DNA of 12,179 nt, taken from contig JBJMNK010000104.1 in the NCBI GenBank assembly GCA_045804265.1, positions 1 to 12,179 on the forward strand. The letters run 5' to 3'. The DNA comes from JABFXC01 sp045804265. GTDB taxonomy: Bacteria > Gemmatimonadota > Gemmatimonadetes > Gemmatimonadales > Gemmatimonadaceae. The position numbers and the translations under genes were made by a program. Of the stretch, positions 1 to 7,309 are shown piece after piece (the stretch's first letter is position 1; each line of letters begins with the position of its first letter). The notes beneath the pieces are model-generated. The model made no database searches, was not told the origin of the DNA, and saw nothing but the letters and a program-made list of their open reading frames with translations.

Positions 1-802
1 GGCCGATGACGAGGCCGGCGAGCGACGCGCCGGCGGCATCGCCATAGCGCTCGACCGGAACGTCGGCGCTGGTGGCGTCCATCGCGTCGTGACCGGCGAT
101 CACCTCCATGCCTAACGCGGCGTCGTCCACAGTCGCGCCGAAGACCCCGATCTGGTCGAGCGACGAGGCGAAGGCGACGAGGCCGTAGCGGCTGACGCGG
201 CCGTAGGTCGGCTTGACACCGACCACGCCGCAAAAGGCGGCCGGCTGCCTTACGGAGCCGCCGGTCTCGGAGCCTAACGCGATCGGCACCATCCCCGCCG
301 CGACGACGGCGGCCGAGCCACCTGACGAGCCACCGGGGACGCGGGCCGCGTCGCGCGGGTTCCGCGCCGGGCCGTAGGCGCTGTTCTCCGTGGACGAGCC
401 CATCGCGAATTCGTCCATGTTCGTCTTGCCGATGATCGTCGCGCCGGCGTTGCGCAGGCGCGTGATCGCCGTCGCCTCGTACGGGCTGACGTATCCCTCG
501 AGGATCCGCGACCCGCAGCTCGTCGGCAGCGAGACGGTCGCGATGTTGTCCTTCACGGCGACGGGCACCCCACCGAGCAGCCACGCATCGGGAAATGCAT
601 TCCTCGAGTGATGGTTCCGCGCATCGCGCAGGGTGACGTCGCGGTCCGACCAGAGCAGCGCGTTGAGCCCCTCGGGACCGACGCGGGCCAGGTCGCCGCG
701 CGCGAACGCCTCGCGCGCCGCCCGCTCGGGGGTGAGCTCGCCGCGCTCGACGGCGCTGGCGATGTCGCGCGCGCCTAACGGTGCGGCGGCCGGGGCGGTC
801 AC
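1..802 (-). CDS. gatA: Glutamyl-tRNA(Gln)/aspartyl-tRNA(Asn) amidotransferase subunit A, N-terminal part (3' end outside window)
   Basis: GatA is the amidase subunit of the GatCAB complex, which frees ammonia from glutamine and passes it to GatB to turn Glu-tRNA(Gln) or Asp-tRNA(Asn) into the amidated form. The 267 codons present show the amidase-signature fold in order: GVPVAVKDNI with catalytic Lys84, PGGSSGGSAA with the cis-Ser at Ser159 (by spacing) and GSETGGSVRQPAAF with the Ser183 nucleophile. The 75- and 24-residue spacings from Ser159 match the Lys79/Ser154/Ser178 triad known for S. aureus GatA. Family members are about 480-490 residues, so the rest lies beyond the left edge; nothing looks broken. 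The start is the GTG at 802, whose GTGA overlaps the gatC stop by 4 nt, typical of coupled translation. Three of its leucines (9, 176, 230) use the otherwise absent TTA codon, each in a TTA-GGC pair. gatB is not visible here. Confidence 0.96.
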   Translation of the reverse strand, partial: MTAPAAAPLGARDIASAVERGELTPERAAREAFARGDLARVGPEGLNALLWSDRDVTLRDARNHHSRNAFPDAWLLGGVPVAVKDNIATVSLPTSCGSRILEGYVSPYEATAITRLRNAGATIIGKTNMDEFAMGSSTENSAYGPARNPRDAARVPGGSSGGSAAVVAAGMVPIALGSETGGSVRQPAAFCGVVGVKPTYGRVSRYGLVAFASSLDQIGVFGATVDDAALGMEVIAGHDAMDATSADVPVERYGDAAGASLAGLVIG

Positions 803-1122
803 GCGGCCTCCTCGGCTTCGTCGATTGCGTCCTCGTGCGACGCGAGGCGCGGGACGAGGATCAGGCCATCGCGCACCGAGGGCGCGAATTCCTGCAGCGC
901 GCGCCCGAGCGGGATCGGCGGCCCGGAATCGATCCGGAGTGGCATCCCCGACGCACCGACACCGGCCGCTTCGGCGACGCCCTGGGTGTCGACCTTCGCG
1001 AGGATCGACATGTAGTCGAGGATGCGATTGAGCTCGCCGACCAGCTCGCCGGCGCGCGACTCGCTCACGCCGAGACGGGCAAGCCGCGCCACGTGTTTGA
1101 CGTCATCGATGGTGACTGACAC
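799..1122 (-). CDS. gatC: Glutamyl-tRNA(Gln)/aspartyl-tRNA(Asn) amidotransferase subunit C
   Basis: This 107-residue protein is the small GatC subunit, which wraps around GatA and GatB and stabilises the GatCAB amidotransferase. The N-terminus has the family signature: a short start, then DVKHVARLARLGVSE and a helix ending in LNRILDYMSILAKVDTQGV. A proline-rich stretch and a C-terminal tail follow. GatC proteins are usually 90-105 residues, so the length is normal. The start is a GTG at 1122 directly after the helicase stop (TGA then GTG with no gap), with a GGGAG about 9 nt upstream inside the helicase gene as a plausible ribosome site. It overlaps gatA by 4 nt. The order C then A without B between or before is common. 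Identity is secure from the sequence and the adjacent gatA. Confidence 0.95.
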   Translation of the reverse strand: MSVTIDDVKHVARLARLGVSESRAGELVGELNRILDYMSILAKVDTQGVAEAAGVGASGMPLRIDSGPPIPLGRALQEFAPSVRDGLILVPRLASHEDAIDEAEEAA

Positions 1123-3378
1123 TCAATCCCACTCCCGTTCGAGGCCCGCATACGCGACAACGAGGCGCTTGCGCCCGATGGCCTCGTCGTCGAAATCGAT
1201 CGTCACCTTCGTGTCCTTTCCGGTGCCCACCAGCTCGGCGATGACGCCGCCACCGAACCGGGCGTGCTTCACCCGCTCACCCTTCACGTAACGCGGCGCA
1301 TCCTGCGACGCCTCGACGTCCATGTCGATCGCCGGCTTGCGCCAGGCGCCTAACGGCGAACCCGGCCGCCGCAGCGATGGCGGCTGCGGAAGTACAGTGC
1401 GGCCGGTGGCGCGGAGCCGGATCGTCGCCTTCGTGTCGACGAGCGCCGGCGGCAGCGGCGTGAGAAAGCTCGACGGAATGGACGGCATGGTCTCGCCGTT
1501 CCGCCGACGGCTGCGGGCATGGGTGAGGTACAGCTTCTCCTCGGCCCGCGTCACCGCGACGTAGAAGAGGCGCCGTTCCTCCTCGAGCAGCTTCGGATCG
1601 TCGAAGGCACGAGCGAGCGGAAAGAGACCGTCCTCGAGCCCGGTCACGAACACGACCGGGAACTCCAGTCCCTTCGCGTTGTGCACCGTCATGAGCGTGA
1701 TCGCGTCAGCGTCGGGATCGAGCTTGTCGAGCTCCGCGACGAGCGATGCGCGCTGCAGGAAATGCTCGAGCGGCGTGAGCCCGACTTCACCGCCCTCTTC
1801 GATCACCGCTTCGGCCGCGCCGGTCACCAGCTCGCGGACGTTCTCGATGCGTTCCTCGCCCTCCGGCCCCTCGGCGCGGAGGTGCTCGACGTAGCGAATG
1901 GCATCGATCAGGTCGCGGAGGATCGCGTCCACGCTGTCCGACTGCGCGCGTTCGCGGAAGGTCATGATCACGCGGGCGAAATCGCCGAGCGCGGTGCGAG
2001 CCGCAGCGCGGATGCCGTCATGCAGGTCGGCGCGCGTCGCGGCGACGAGCATCGGCACCCCGGCCGCGCGCGCGCGTTCCGAGAGCAGCTCGATCGTCGT
2101 CTCTCCGAGGCCACGGCGCGGAACGGCGACGGCACGGCGAAACGCCTCGTCATCGTTAGGGTTGCCGATCAGCTTCAGGTACGACATCAGGTCGCGGATC
2201 TCGCGGCGGTCGTAGAAGCGCACGGCGCCGATCAAACGGTAAGGCAGCGCGTGCTTGCGCAGCGCTTCTTCCATCGGGCGGCTCTGCGAGTTGGTGCGGT
2301 AGAGGACCGCCGCATCGCGAAGCTGCATCCCGGTCTTCGACTGCTTCCGCTCGAGAATCTCCTCGACGACGAAGTCCGCCTCGTCGCGATCATCGAGCGC
2401 ACCGGCCACCGTGATTGGCTCGCCCTCAGGGCGCGTCGGGCGCAGCGTCTTGCCACGCCGCTCGGTGTTGGCCGAGATGACGGCGTTCGCAACGCGCAGG
2501 ATTCCCGGTGTCGAGCGGTAGTTCTCCTCGAGGCGAACGACCTTCGCGCTGGGAAAATCCTTCTCGAAGTCGAGGATGTTGCGGATGTCCGCGCCGCGCC
2601 AGCCATAGATCGACTGGTCGTCATCGCCGACGACGCAGACGTTCTGGTGCTCGCTGCCGAGCATCTTCACGAGCTGGTACTGCGCGTGATTGGTGTCCTG
2701 GTACTCGTCGACGAGGATGAACTGGAACTTCGAGCGGAGCTCGGCGTGGAAGGCGGGACTCTCGCGCAGCATCCGCACCGGCAGCACGAGCAGGTCGTCG
2801 AAGTCGACCGCATTCGCGGCGCGGAACGCCGCTTCGAGATCGTCGTACACCTGCGACGCGGCACGCGTGAACGGATCATTCGCCAGCTTCGCGTACTCGG
2901 CCGGAGCCACCAGCGCGTTCTTCGCGCTCGAGATCGCGGCGTGGATTGCCTTCGGCGTGAACTGCTTCGGTGAGATGGAGCGCCGCTCCATGACGCGCTT
3001 CACGACGTTCAGCTGATCGTCTTCATCGTAGATCGTGAAGCCGCGGTCGCGCCCGACGATGTGCGGAGCGGAGCGAAGTATGCGCGCGCCGATCGCGTGG
3101 AAGGTGCCGGTCCACATCCCGCGCGGTGTCTCGCCGAGGATGCGTGCGATGCGCTCGCGCATCTCGCCCGCCGCCTTGTTGGTGAAGGTGACGGCGAGGA
3201 TGTGCTTCGGGTCGACGCCCTGATGGCCGACGAGCCGGGCGATGCGCGATGTGAGCACGCGCGTCTTGCCCGAGCCGGCGCCAGCGAGGACGAGCAGCGG
3301 TCCCTCGAAGTGAAGCACCGCCTCGCGCTGCGAGGGGTTGAGGCCGGAGAGAAGTTTGTCGTCGGCGAGAGTCTGCAT
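1123..3378 (-). CDS. pcrA: ATP-dependent 3'-5' DNA helicase, UvrD/PcrA type (superfamily 1A)
   Basis: This 751-residue protein is a superfamily 1A helicase that unwinds DNA 3' to 5' in nucleotide-excision and mismatch repair and in clearing RecA or stalled polymerase. Motifs in order are: Q-motif region LNPSQREAV (13-21), Walker A AGAGSGKT (32-39), Ia TFTNKAA (64-70), II DEYQD (224-228), III GDDDQSIYGWRGA (251-263), IV LEENYRS (283-289), V MTVHNAKGLEF (563-573) and VI RRLFYVAVTRA (602-612). The C-terminal 50 residues, VKHARFGGGVI to VTIDFD, match the Tudor-like tail of PcrA/UvrD that binds RNA polymerase. I chose the ATG at 3378, which overlaps the kinase stop by one nucleotide (TGATG); an upstream extension to 3675 would run through kinase coding sequence and is arginine-rich nonsense. 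PcrA and UvrD cannot be told apart firmly by eye; the tail favours PcrA. Confidence 0.96.
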   Translation of the reverse strand: MQTLADDKLLSGLNPSQREAVLHFEGPLLVLAGAGSGKTRVLTSRIARLVGHQGVDPKHILAVTFTNKAAGEMRERIARILGETPRGMWTGTFHAIGARILRSAPHIVGRDRGFTIYDEDDQLNVVKRVMERRSISPKQFTPKAIHAAISSAKNALVAPAEYAKLANDPFTRAASQVYDDLEAAFRAANAVDFDDLLVLPVRMLRESPAFHAELRSKFQFILVDEYQDTNHAQYQLVKMLGSEHQNVCVVGDDDQSIYGWRGADIRNILDFEKDFPSAKVVRLEENYRSTPGILRVANAVISANTERRGKTLRPTRPEGEPITVAGALDDRDEADFVVEEILERKQSKTGMQLRDAAVLYRTNSQSRPMEEALRKHALPYRLIGAVRFYDRREIRDLMSYLKLIGNPNDDEAFRRAVAVPRRGLGETTIELLSERARAAGVPMLVAATRADLHDGIRAAARTALGDFARVIMTFRERAQSDSVDAILRDLIDAIRYVEHLRAEGPEGEERIENVRELVTGAAEAVIEEGGEVGLTPLEHFLQRASLVAELDKLDPDADAITLMTVHNAKGLEFPVVFVTGLEDGLFPLARAFDDPKLLEEERRLFYVAVTRAEEKLYLTHARSRRRNGETMPSIPSSFLTPLPPALVDTKATIRLRATGRTVLPQPPSLRRPGSPLGAWRKPAIDMDVEASQDAPRYVKGERVKHARFGGGVIAELVGTGKDTKVTIDFDDEAIGRKRLVVAYAGLEREWD

Positions 3379-4517
3379 CACCTGAAGATAATCTCGAACG
3401 TCGCGCCACGGTCGGACGGGACGACGCGCAATGTTCCGTCGTGCCACTCCTCGACGATGCGGCGCGCCAGTGGAAGCCCGATTCCCCACCCGCCCTTCTT
3501 CGTGGTGTAGCCGGCGTCGAAGATGCGCGAGCGAAGCTCGCGCGGGATCCCGGGGCCATCGTCGCTCACGCGAACGCGAGCGCCGTCCTCGAGCGGCTGG
3601 GCGGAAAGCTGAATTGTCCCGCCGCGCCCGCCGAGTGCATCGACGGCGTTCTTGACCAGCGCCTCGAGCGCCCACTCGAGGAGCACCGCGTCACCGGCGA
3701 TCATCACCGACCCATCAGCCGGTTCCGTCTCGATGCGGACGGCGCGGGCGAGCGTGGGAACACGCGCGCGAAAGTAGGTGCCGACGCTCGCCACGAGCGC
3801 GGCGACGTCGACGGGCTCGCGCCGAGGGGGGCGGCCGATGCGCTCGAAGCGGTGGGCGACGCGCTCGAGGCGCTCGACATCGCCGCGCATGAGCTGCGCG
3901 GTCTCGCGCGCGCCGTCGCCGGCATCGCGCTCCTCGAGCAGCTCGAGCCAGCCGCGGAGACTCGAGAGCGGTGTCCCGAGCTGGTGTGCCGATTCGCGCG
4001 CCATCCCGGCCCAGACGCGATCGCGGTCAGCGCGACCGCGCGACCGCAGCGCGAAGACGCCGGCCGCGAGGAGGATTGCGAGCATGATGCCCTGCAGCAC
4101 CGGATAGAGCTGCAGCCCGCGCACCAGCGGCGTGTCGCCGAAGTGGACCATCCCGACGCCGCGGACGACGACGGGGTCGTTGGTCGCGTCGAGGGTGGGG
4201 ACGTAGGCGCGGACACGCGCGTCGGTCGGTTCGGCGCTGAACGGGAGGTTGGCCGCAGCGGTCGGTGTGCCATCCATCGTCGTGACGATGAGCGGGACGC
4301 CGGCCTGACGGATCTCCTCGGCGAGCTGCAGCAGGGCGCCGATGCCGTTCGCATCGTTAGGCGAGTTCAACCCGCGATAGACGTGGGCATACATGCGCGC
4401 CGAGCGTTTGGCCTCACGGCGCAGCTCACCGACGACGCGCTGGGTGTACGCGACGTACCAGGTGAGGAGGATGGCGAGCCCGATGGCGATGAGGACCACC
4501 GGCGCGCGGCGGCGCAT
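3378..4517 (-). CDS. Membrane-bound sensor histidine kinase without HAMP domain (orphan)
   Basis: This 379-residue two-component sensor kinase has a TM helix at about 6-24, an extracytoplasmic segment of about 110 residues, and a second TM helix at about 138-157. The kinase core follows directly, with no HAMP linker. The phosphoacceptor motif is ESAHQLGTPLSSL with His178. The ATPase domain shows the N box WALEALVKNAVDAL (Asn290), the G1 box DDGPGIP (319-325) and an F/G2 stretch FDAGYTTKKGGWGIGLPL (333-350). All catalytic motifs are intact, so it should be active. The sensor segment matches no domain I recognise, and the ligand is unknown. It starts at an ATG 4 nt after the serS stop and overlaps the helicase start by 1 nt, so it is inside the operon. 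No response regulator adjoins it in this operon; the nearest is the receiver gene at 6887-7309 in the divergent operon. Confidence 0.93.
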   Translation of the reverse strand: MRRRAPVVLIAIGLAILLTWYVAYTQRVVGELRREAKRSARMYAHVYRGLNSPNDANGIGALLQLAEEIRQAGVPLIVTTMDGTPTAAANLPFSAEPTDARVRAYVPTLDATNDPVVVRGVGMVHFGDTPLVRGLQLYPVLQGIMLAILLAAGVFALRSRGRADRDRVWAGMARESAHQLGTPLSSLRGWLELLEERDAGDGARETAQLMRGDVERLERVAHRFERIGRPPRREPVDVAALVASVGTYFRARVPTLARAVRIETEPADGSVMIAGDAVLLEWALEALVKNAVDALGGRGGTIQLSAQPLEDGARVRVSDDGPGIPRELRSRIFDAGYTTKKGGWGIGLPLARRIVEEWHDGTLRVVPSDRGATFEIIFR

Positions 4518-4521
4518 CTCG

Positions 4522-5796
4522 CTAGCGGAGAACGTCGGTGCGGAGGTAGGGCTGCAGCGCGGCAGGCACGCGGATGGTGCCGTCGGGCTGCTGGTGATGT
4601 TCGAGCAGGCCGATGATCGTGCGCGGAAAGGCGACGCCCGAGCCGTTCAGCGTGTGCACGAAGCGCGGCTTTTCGCCGGGCGCCGGACGGTAGCGGATGT
4701 TCGCGCGCCGCGCCTGGAAGTCGAGGAAGTTCGAGCACGACGACACCTCGAGCCACTTCCCGATGCCGGGTGCGAAGATCTCGAGGTCGTACGTCTTCGC
4801 GCTCGCGAACCCGGTGTCGCCGCTGGCGAGCAGGAGGACCCGGTACGGCAGCTCGAGCAGCTGAAGCACGCGCTCGGCGTGGCGCGTGAGTGCCTCGTGC
4901 TGCGCGGCACTCGCCTCGGGGGTGGTGAAGTGCACCAGCTCGACCTTGTCGAACTCGTGGACGCGAATCATCCCGCGCGTGTCCTTCCCCGCCGAGCCGG
5001 CCTCACGACGGAAACACGGGCTGTAGCCGACGAGCGAGAGTGGCAGCTCGCTGACGGCGACGATCTCGTCGCGGTAGAGGTTCGTGAGCGGAACCTCGGC
5101 CGTCGGAATGAGGAAGAGGTCGTCGTCGGCGATCGCGTACATGTCGTCGGCGAACTTCGGCAGCTGGCCAGTGCCGGTCATCGAGGCGCGATTGGCGACG
5201 AACGGAACCCAGGTCTCGTCGTAGCCGTGCTCGCTGGTGTGCAGGTCGATCATGAAGCTCATCAACGCCCGCGCGAGTCGCGCGCCCATCCCGCGCAGCA
5301 CGACGAAGCCCGAGCCGGAAATCTTCGCGCCGCGGGCGAGGTCGAGAATGCCTAACGTTTCACCGACTTCCCAGTGCGGCTTCACGCTCTCGGCCGGGCG
5401 CGGCGTTCCCCACTCGCGGACGACGGCGTTCGCCTCTTCGCCGCCCTCCGGGACCTCGGGGAGCGTGACGTTGGGGATCTCGAGCAGGATTGACTGCAGC
5501 TCGGTCTCGGAGACGGCGAGCTCGCGCTCGAGCCGGGCGATCTCTTCGCCGAGCGCGCGACCCTGGGCAACGAGATCGGCAGCGTCGCCGCCAGCCTTCT
5601 TGCGCCGCGCCACCTCCTGGCTCGAGGCGTTCCGCGATGCCTTGCGTTCTTCCACGGCCTGAATCGTCAGGCGGCGGTCGCGGTCGAGCTCCACCGCGCG
5701 GTCGATCACCGGGCCGAGCGAGTCCAGCTTGCCGCGACGACGCATGCCGTCGCGCAGCGCGTCGACGGCATCGCGTACCGCTCGGAGGTCGTGCAT
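4522..5796 (-). CDS. serS: Seryl-tRNA synthetase
   Basis: This 424-residue class II synthetase charges tRNA(Ser) (and tRNA(Sec) where present) with serine in the cytoplasm. The N-terminal tRNA-binding part is a charged two-helix coiled coil (about 30-105). The class II motifs follow: motif 1 around MSFMIDLHTSEHGYDETWVP (179-198), the serine-binding TAEVPL loop (232-237), motif 2 FRREAGSAGKDTRGMIRVHEF (start 262) and motif 3 GSGVAFPRTIIGLLEHHQ (385-402). The length is typical for bacteria. The start is the ATG at 5796, 9 nt after the stop of the lipoprotein-like gene. I see no good Shine-Dalgarno in that spacer, so reinitiation after the upstream gene is likely. The stop is TAG, 4 nt before the kinase start. 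Leu148-Gly149 is encoded TTA-GGC. Confidence 0.97.
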   Translation of the reverse strand: MHDLRAVRDAVDALRDGMRRRGKLDSLGPVIDRAVELDRDRRLTIQAVEERKASRNASSQEVARRKKAGGDAADLVAQGRALGEEIARLERELAVSETELQSILLEIPNVTLPEVPEGGEEANAVVREWGTPRPAESVKPHWEVGETLGILDLARGAKISGSGFVVLRGMGARLARALMSFMIDLHTSEHGYDETWVPFVANRASMTGTGQLPKFADDMYAIADDDLFLIPTAEVPLTNLYRDEIVAVSELPLSLVGYSPCFRREAGSAGKDTRGMIRVHEFDKVELVHFTTPEASAAQHEALTRHAERVLQLLELPYRVLLLASGDTGFASAKTYDLEIFAPGIGKWLEVSSCSNFLDFQARRANIRYRPAPGEKPRFVHTLNGSGVAFPRTIIGLLEHHQQPDGTIRVPAALQPYLRTDVLR

Positions 5797-5805
5797 GCGT
5801 GCTGG

Positions 5806-6399
5806 CTAGTGTGCGGGGACCGCGCCGGGCACGAGCCCACGGAAGCCGCAATTCGGATCCGAGGCGATGCGGACGAAGATCGAACGGTCGGACAACCGCA
5901 CGCTGTCGACGATCATCTTCGCGTACAGGTCGTACGTCGAGATGTTCGACGGCTGGCAGAAGATCTCCTTCGTCACGAACGTCGCCGTCGCGCCGACCGG
6001 GATCACCGTCACCGAGTCATAGGTGTAACCGGATTTCGGCGCGTCATAGAGCTTGTCAAACGGCACCGAATCCGCGGGGACGAGCTTGATCCCCAGCTGG
6101 CAGATCGTCGAGCAGGTGACCACCTTCGACCGCGGGATGAGCACCACCTGGCCGTCGGCGTTGATGTCGAGCGCGAAATCGAACGCCTCCGAGTAATCGG
6201 GGACCGTGCTCGAGGCAGTGAAGAGCCGGACACCACTCCGCGCTTCGGCGCTCGTGCCGTTCAGCGCGAGGACACGGAAGCTGTCGGCGGTGACGCTGTA
6301 CAGCGCTTTCGGTGCATAAGGATCGCTGCTGCACGCGAGCGCGGCGACGGCGGGAAGCGCGACGAGCGCGAGCGCGGCGAGAGTGCGGCTGAGCTTCAT
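5806..6399 (-). CDS. Secreted or lipoprotein-like protein of unknown function, first gene of the serS operon
   Basis: I do not recognise this 197-residue protein. It begins with a basic n-region (MKLSR), a hydrophobic stretch LAALALVALPAVAALA and then Cys23 followed by SSD. This looks like a lipoprotein signal, though the residue at -3 of the lipobox is Ala instead of the usual Leu. Simple cleavage by signal peptidase I is the alternative. The mature part is rich in Val, Asp, Ser and Tyr, probably beta-rich, with four further cysteines (96, 100, 148, 184) that could form two disulfides outside the cytoplasm. No enzyme motif is visible. The ATG at 6399 is chosen because the frame upstream runs through the promoter and then antisense to the Roadblock and receiver genes; an in-frame GTG at 6414 is possible but would lengthen the n-region. 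It is the promoter-proximal gene, 9 nt before serS. Confidence 0.8.
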   Translation of the reverse strand: MKLSRTLAALALVALPAVAALACSSDPYAPKALYSVTADSFRVLALNGTSAEARSGVRLFTASSTVPDYSEAFDFALDINADGQVVLIPRSKVVTCSTICQLGIKLVPADSVPFDKLYDAPKSGYTYDSVTVIPVGATATFVTKEIFCQPSNISTYDLYAKMIVDSVRLSDRSIFVRIASDPNCGFRGLVPGAVPAH

Positions 6400-6442
6400 T
6401 CGGACCGGAATCACCAGGGAAAAGTGAGCGACTACGAGGCTT

Positions 6443-6471
6443 ACAATACCCCGTGACGGGAAAGAGTTCAA
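6443..6471 (-). promoter_or_regulatory. Candidate sigma-70-type promoter of the lipoprotein-serS-kinase-pcrA-gatCA operon
   Basis: On the minus strand TTGAAC (6471-6466) and TATTGT (6448-6443) are separated by 17 nt. Each hexamer matches four of six bases of the classical -35 and -10 consensus. Transcription would start near 6436 and leave a leader of about 37 nt before the ATG at 6399. The surrounding AT-rich patch stands out in this GC-rich window. Assigned by eye only; the promoter consensus of this phylum may differ. Confidence 0.5.
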
Positions 6472-6485
6472 GCGATTGTCGCTGC

Positions 6486-6514
6486 TTGACTTCGACCCGT
6501 GCGGAGCCTTAGCT
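6486..6514 (+). promoter_or_regulatory. Weak candidate promoter of the Roadblock-receiver-sugar nucleotide operon
   Basis: TTGACT (6486-6491) is a five-of-six -35 match, followed 17 nt later by TTAGCT (6509-6514), which is a poor classical -10 but fits a looser TAnnTT pattern (TAGCTT, 6510-6515). It lies 27 nt before the Roadblock ATG. The position is right for the divergent plus-strand operon and no better candidate exists in the 141-bp gap. Confidence 0.35.
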
Positions 6515-6540
6515 TCGCTCGACCATTTCACGGAGCGTTG

Positions 6541-6894
6541 ATGGCCACCATTCGCGATCTCGTCGGCGCGATCCGACAGCGTGAAGGGGTCGAAGCCGCG
6601 GTCGTCCTCGGCCGCGACGGCTTGCTGATCGACAGCCAGGTGCTGCCCAACCTGGACGCGGAGCACATTGCGGCACACATCCCGTCGATCATCAACGCGG
6701 CGGAAGAGCTCTCGAGCGCGGCTCGCCGCGGCGAGCTGGTCACGTCGGTGCTCGAGTACGAGAACGGCTACGCGATCGTCTCGGTTCTCTCGAAGGAAGC
6801 GCTGCTGCTCGTCCTCGTGCAGCAGAACGCGGACGTCGGCAAGCTGCTCTTCGAGCTGCGCCGGAACCGCCACCACATCGCCGCACTTGTCTGA
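6541..6894 (+). CDS. Roadblock/LC7-domain protein (MglB-like)
   Basis: This 117-residue protein is a single Roadblock/LC7 domain. It has an N-terminal helix (TIRDLVGAIRQREGVEA), a strand pair AAVVLGRDGLLIDS, a long helix DAEHIAAHIPSIINAAEELS and C-terminal strands TSVLEYENGYAIVSVLS and ALLLVLVQQNADVGKL. In bacteria such proteins act as dimers that regulate small Ras-like GTPases; MglB is the GTPase-activating partner of MglA in polarity control. No GTPase gene is next to it here, so the partner is unknown and the name MglB is not justified. The start is the ATG at 6541, with GGAG 5 nt upstream. A GTG at 6499 in frame would place the protein start inside the candidate promoter. It is the first gene of the plus-strand operon, and its last codons overlap the receiver gene. 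Confidence 0.88.
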   Translation: MATIRDLVGAIRQREGVEAAVVLGRDGLLIDSQVLPNLDAEHIAAHIPSIINAAEELSSAARRGELVTSVLEYENGYAIVSVLSKEALLLVLVQQNADVGKLLFELRRNRHHIAALV

Positions 6895-7309
6895 GCGCGA
6901 CGTCACCGACTCGGCCCTGTGCCATGTACTCGTCGCCGACGACGAGCCGCACATCGGTCGCATCATCAAGATGAAACTCGAGCAGGGCCCGTTCCGCGTG
7001 ACGCTCGCATTCGACGGACAGGAAGCGCTCGACGTGATGCAGCAGAACGCGGACATCGGGCTGGTGCTGCTGGACGTGATGATGCCACGGCTGACGGGAC
7101 TCGATGTGCTGGCGAAGATGCGCGCCGACGATCGGTTGAAGGACGTTCCGGTGATCATCCTGACGGCAGCCGGCCAGGAGACGCAGCAGCGGCGGGCGCT
7201 GTCGTTAGGCGCGAGCGAGTTCCTCACGAAGCCGTTCAGCCCGAAGAAGCTGTTCGCGCGGGCGGCGGAGCTGGCCGGAGTCGGCGCGGACGCGACGGAC
7301 GGCGAATGA
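6887..7309 (+). CDS. Single-domain response regulator (CheY-like receiver), probable TTG start
   Basis: This is a stand-alone receiver domain of about 140 residues with no output domain. All phosphorylation residues are present, numbered from the TTG: acidic cluster ADDE (Asp18, Asp19), phosphoacceptor Asp63 in LLDVMMP, Thr93 in ILTAAG and Lys115 in LTKPF. It should accept phosphate from a histidine kinase and act by protein contact. No ATG or GTG in frame precedes the first beta strand without engulfing the Roadblock gene. The TTG at 6887 gives a ten-residue lead and overlaps the Roadblock stop by 8 nt; the CTG at 6917 is the fallback. The stop overlaps the next ATG (ATGA). The domain call is firm; the exact start is not. 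Confidence 0.9.
   Translation: MSERDVTDSALCHVLVADDEPHIGRIIKMKLEQGPFRVTLAFDGQEALDVMQQNADIGLVLLDVMMPRLTGLDVLAKMRADDRLKDVPVIILTAAGQETQQRRALSLGASEFLTKPFSPKKLFARAAELAGVGADATDGE

Noticed and set aside
1519..2973. 484-residue open frame antisense to pcrA
   Set aside because: Long antisense frames are expected in GC-rich genes; no domain, ribosome site or promoter, and the sense strand has all helicase motifs.
3379..3675. N-terminal extension of the helicase frame by about 99 residues
   Set aside because: It overlaps the kinase C-terminus, is arginine-rich, and has no family similarity; the ATG at 3378 gives a normal PcrA N-terminus.
3441..4616. 391-residue open frame antisense to the kinase
   Set aside because: Low-complexity, Arg/Asp/Glu-rich composition of a GC shadow frame; the sense strand encodes an intact kinase.
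4393..5355. 320-residue open frame antisense to serS
   Set aside because: Same reason: shadow of a well-supported class II synthetase.
6499..6540. Earlier GTG start for the Roadblock gene
   Set aside because: It would place the start inside the candidate promoter; the ATG at 6541 has GGAG at good spacing and matches the domain start.
6400..7227. Long N-terminal extension of the lipoprotein-like frame (473-residue open frame)
   Set aside because: The extension is antisense to the Roadblock and receiver genes and crosses the promoter region; the signal peptide begins at the ATG at 6399.
6919..7305. Upstream extension of the manC frame
   Set aside because: Arginine/glycine-rich shadow of the receiver gene; the manC signature begins right after the ATG at 7306.
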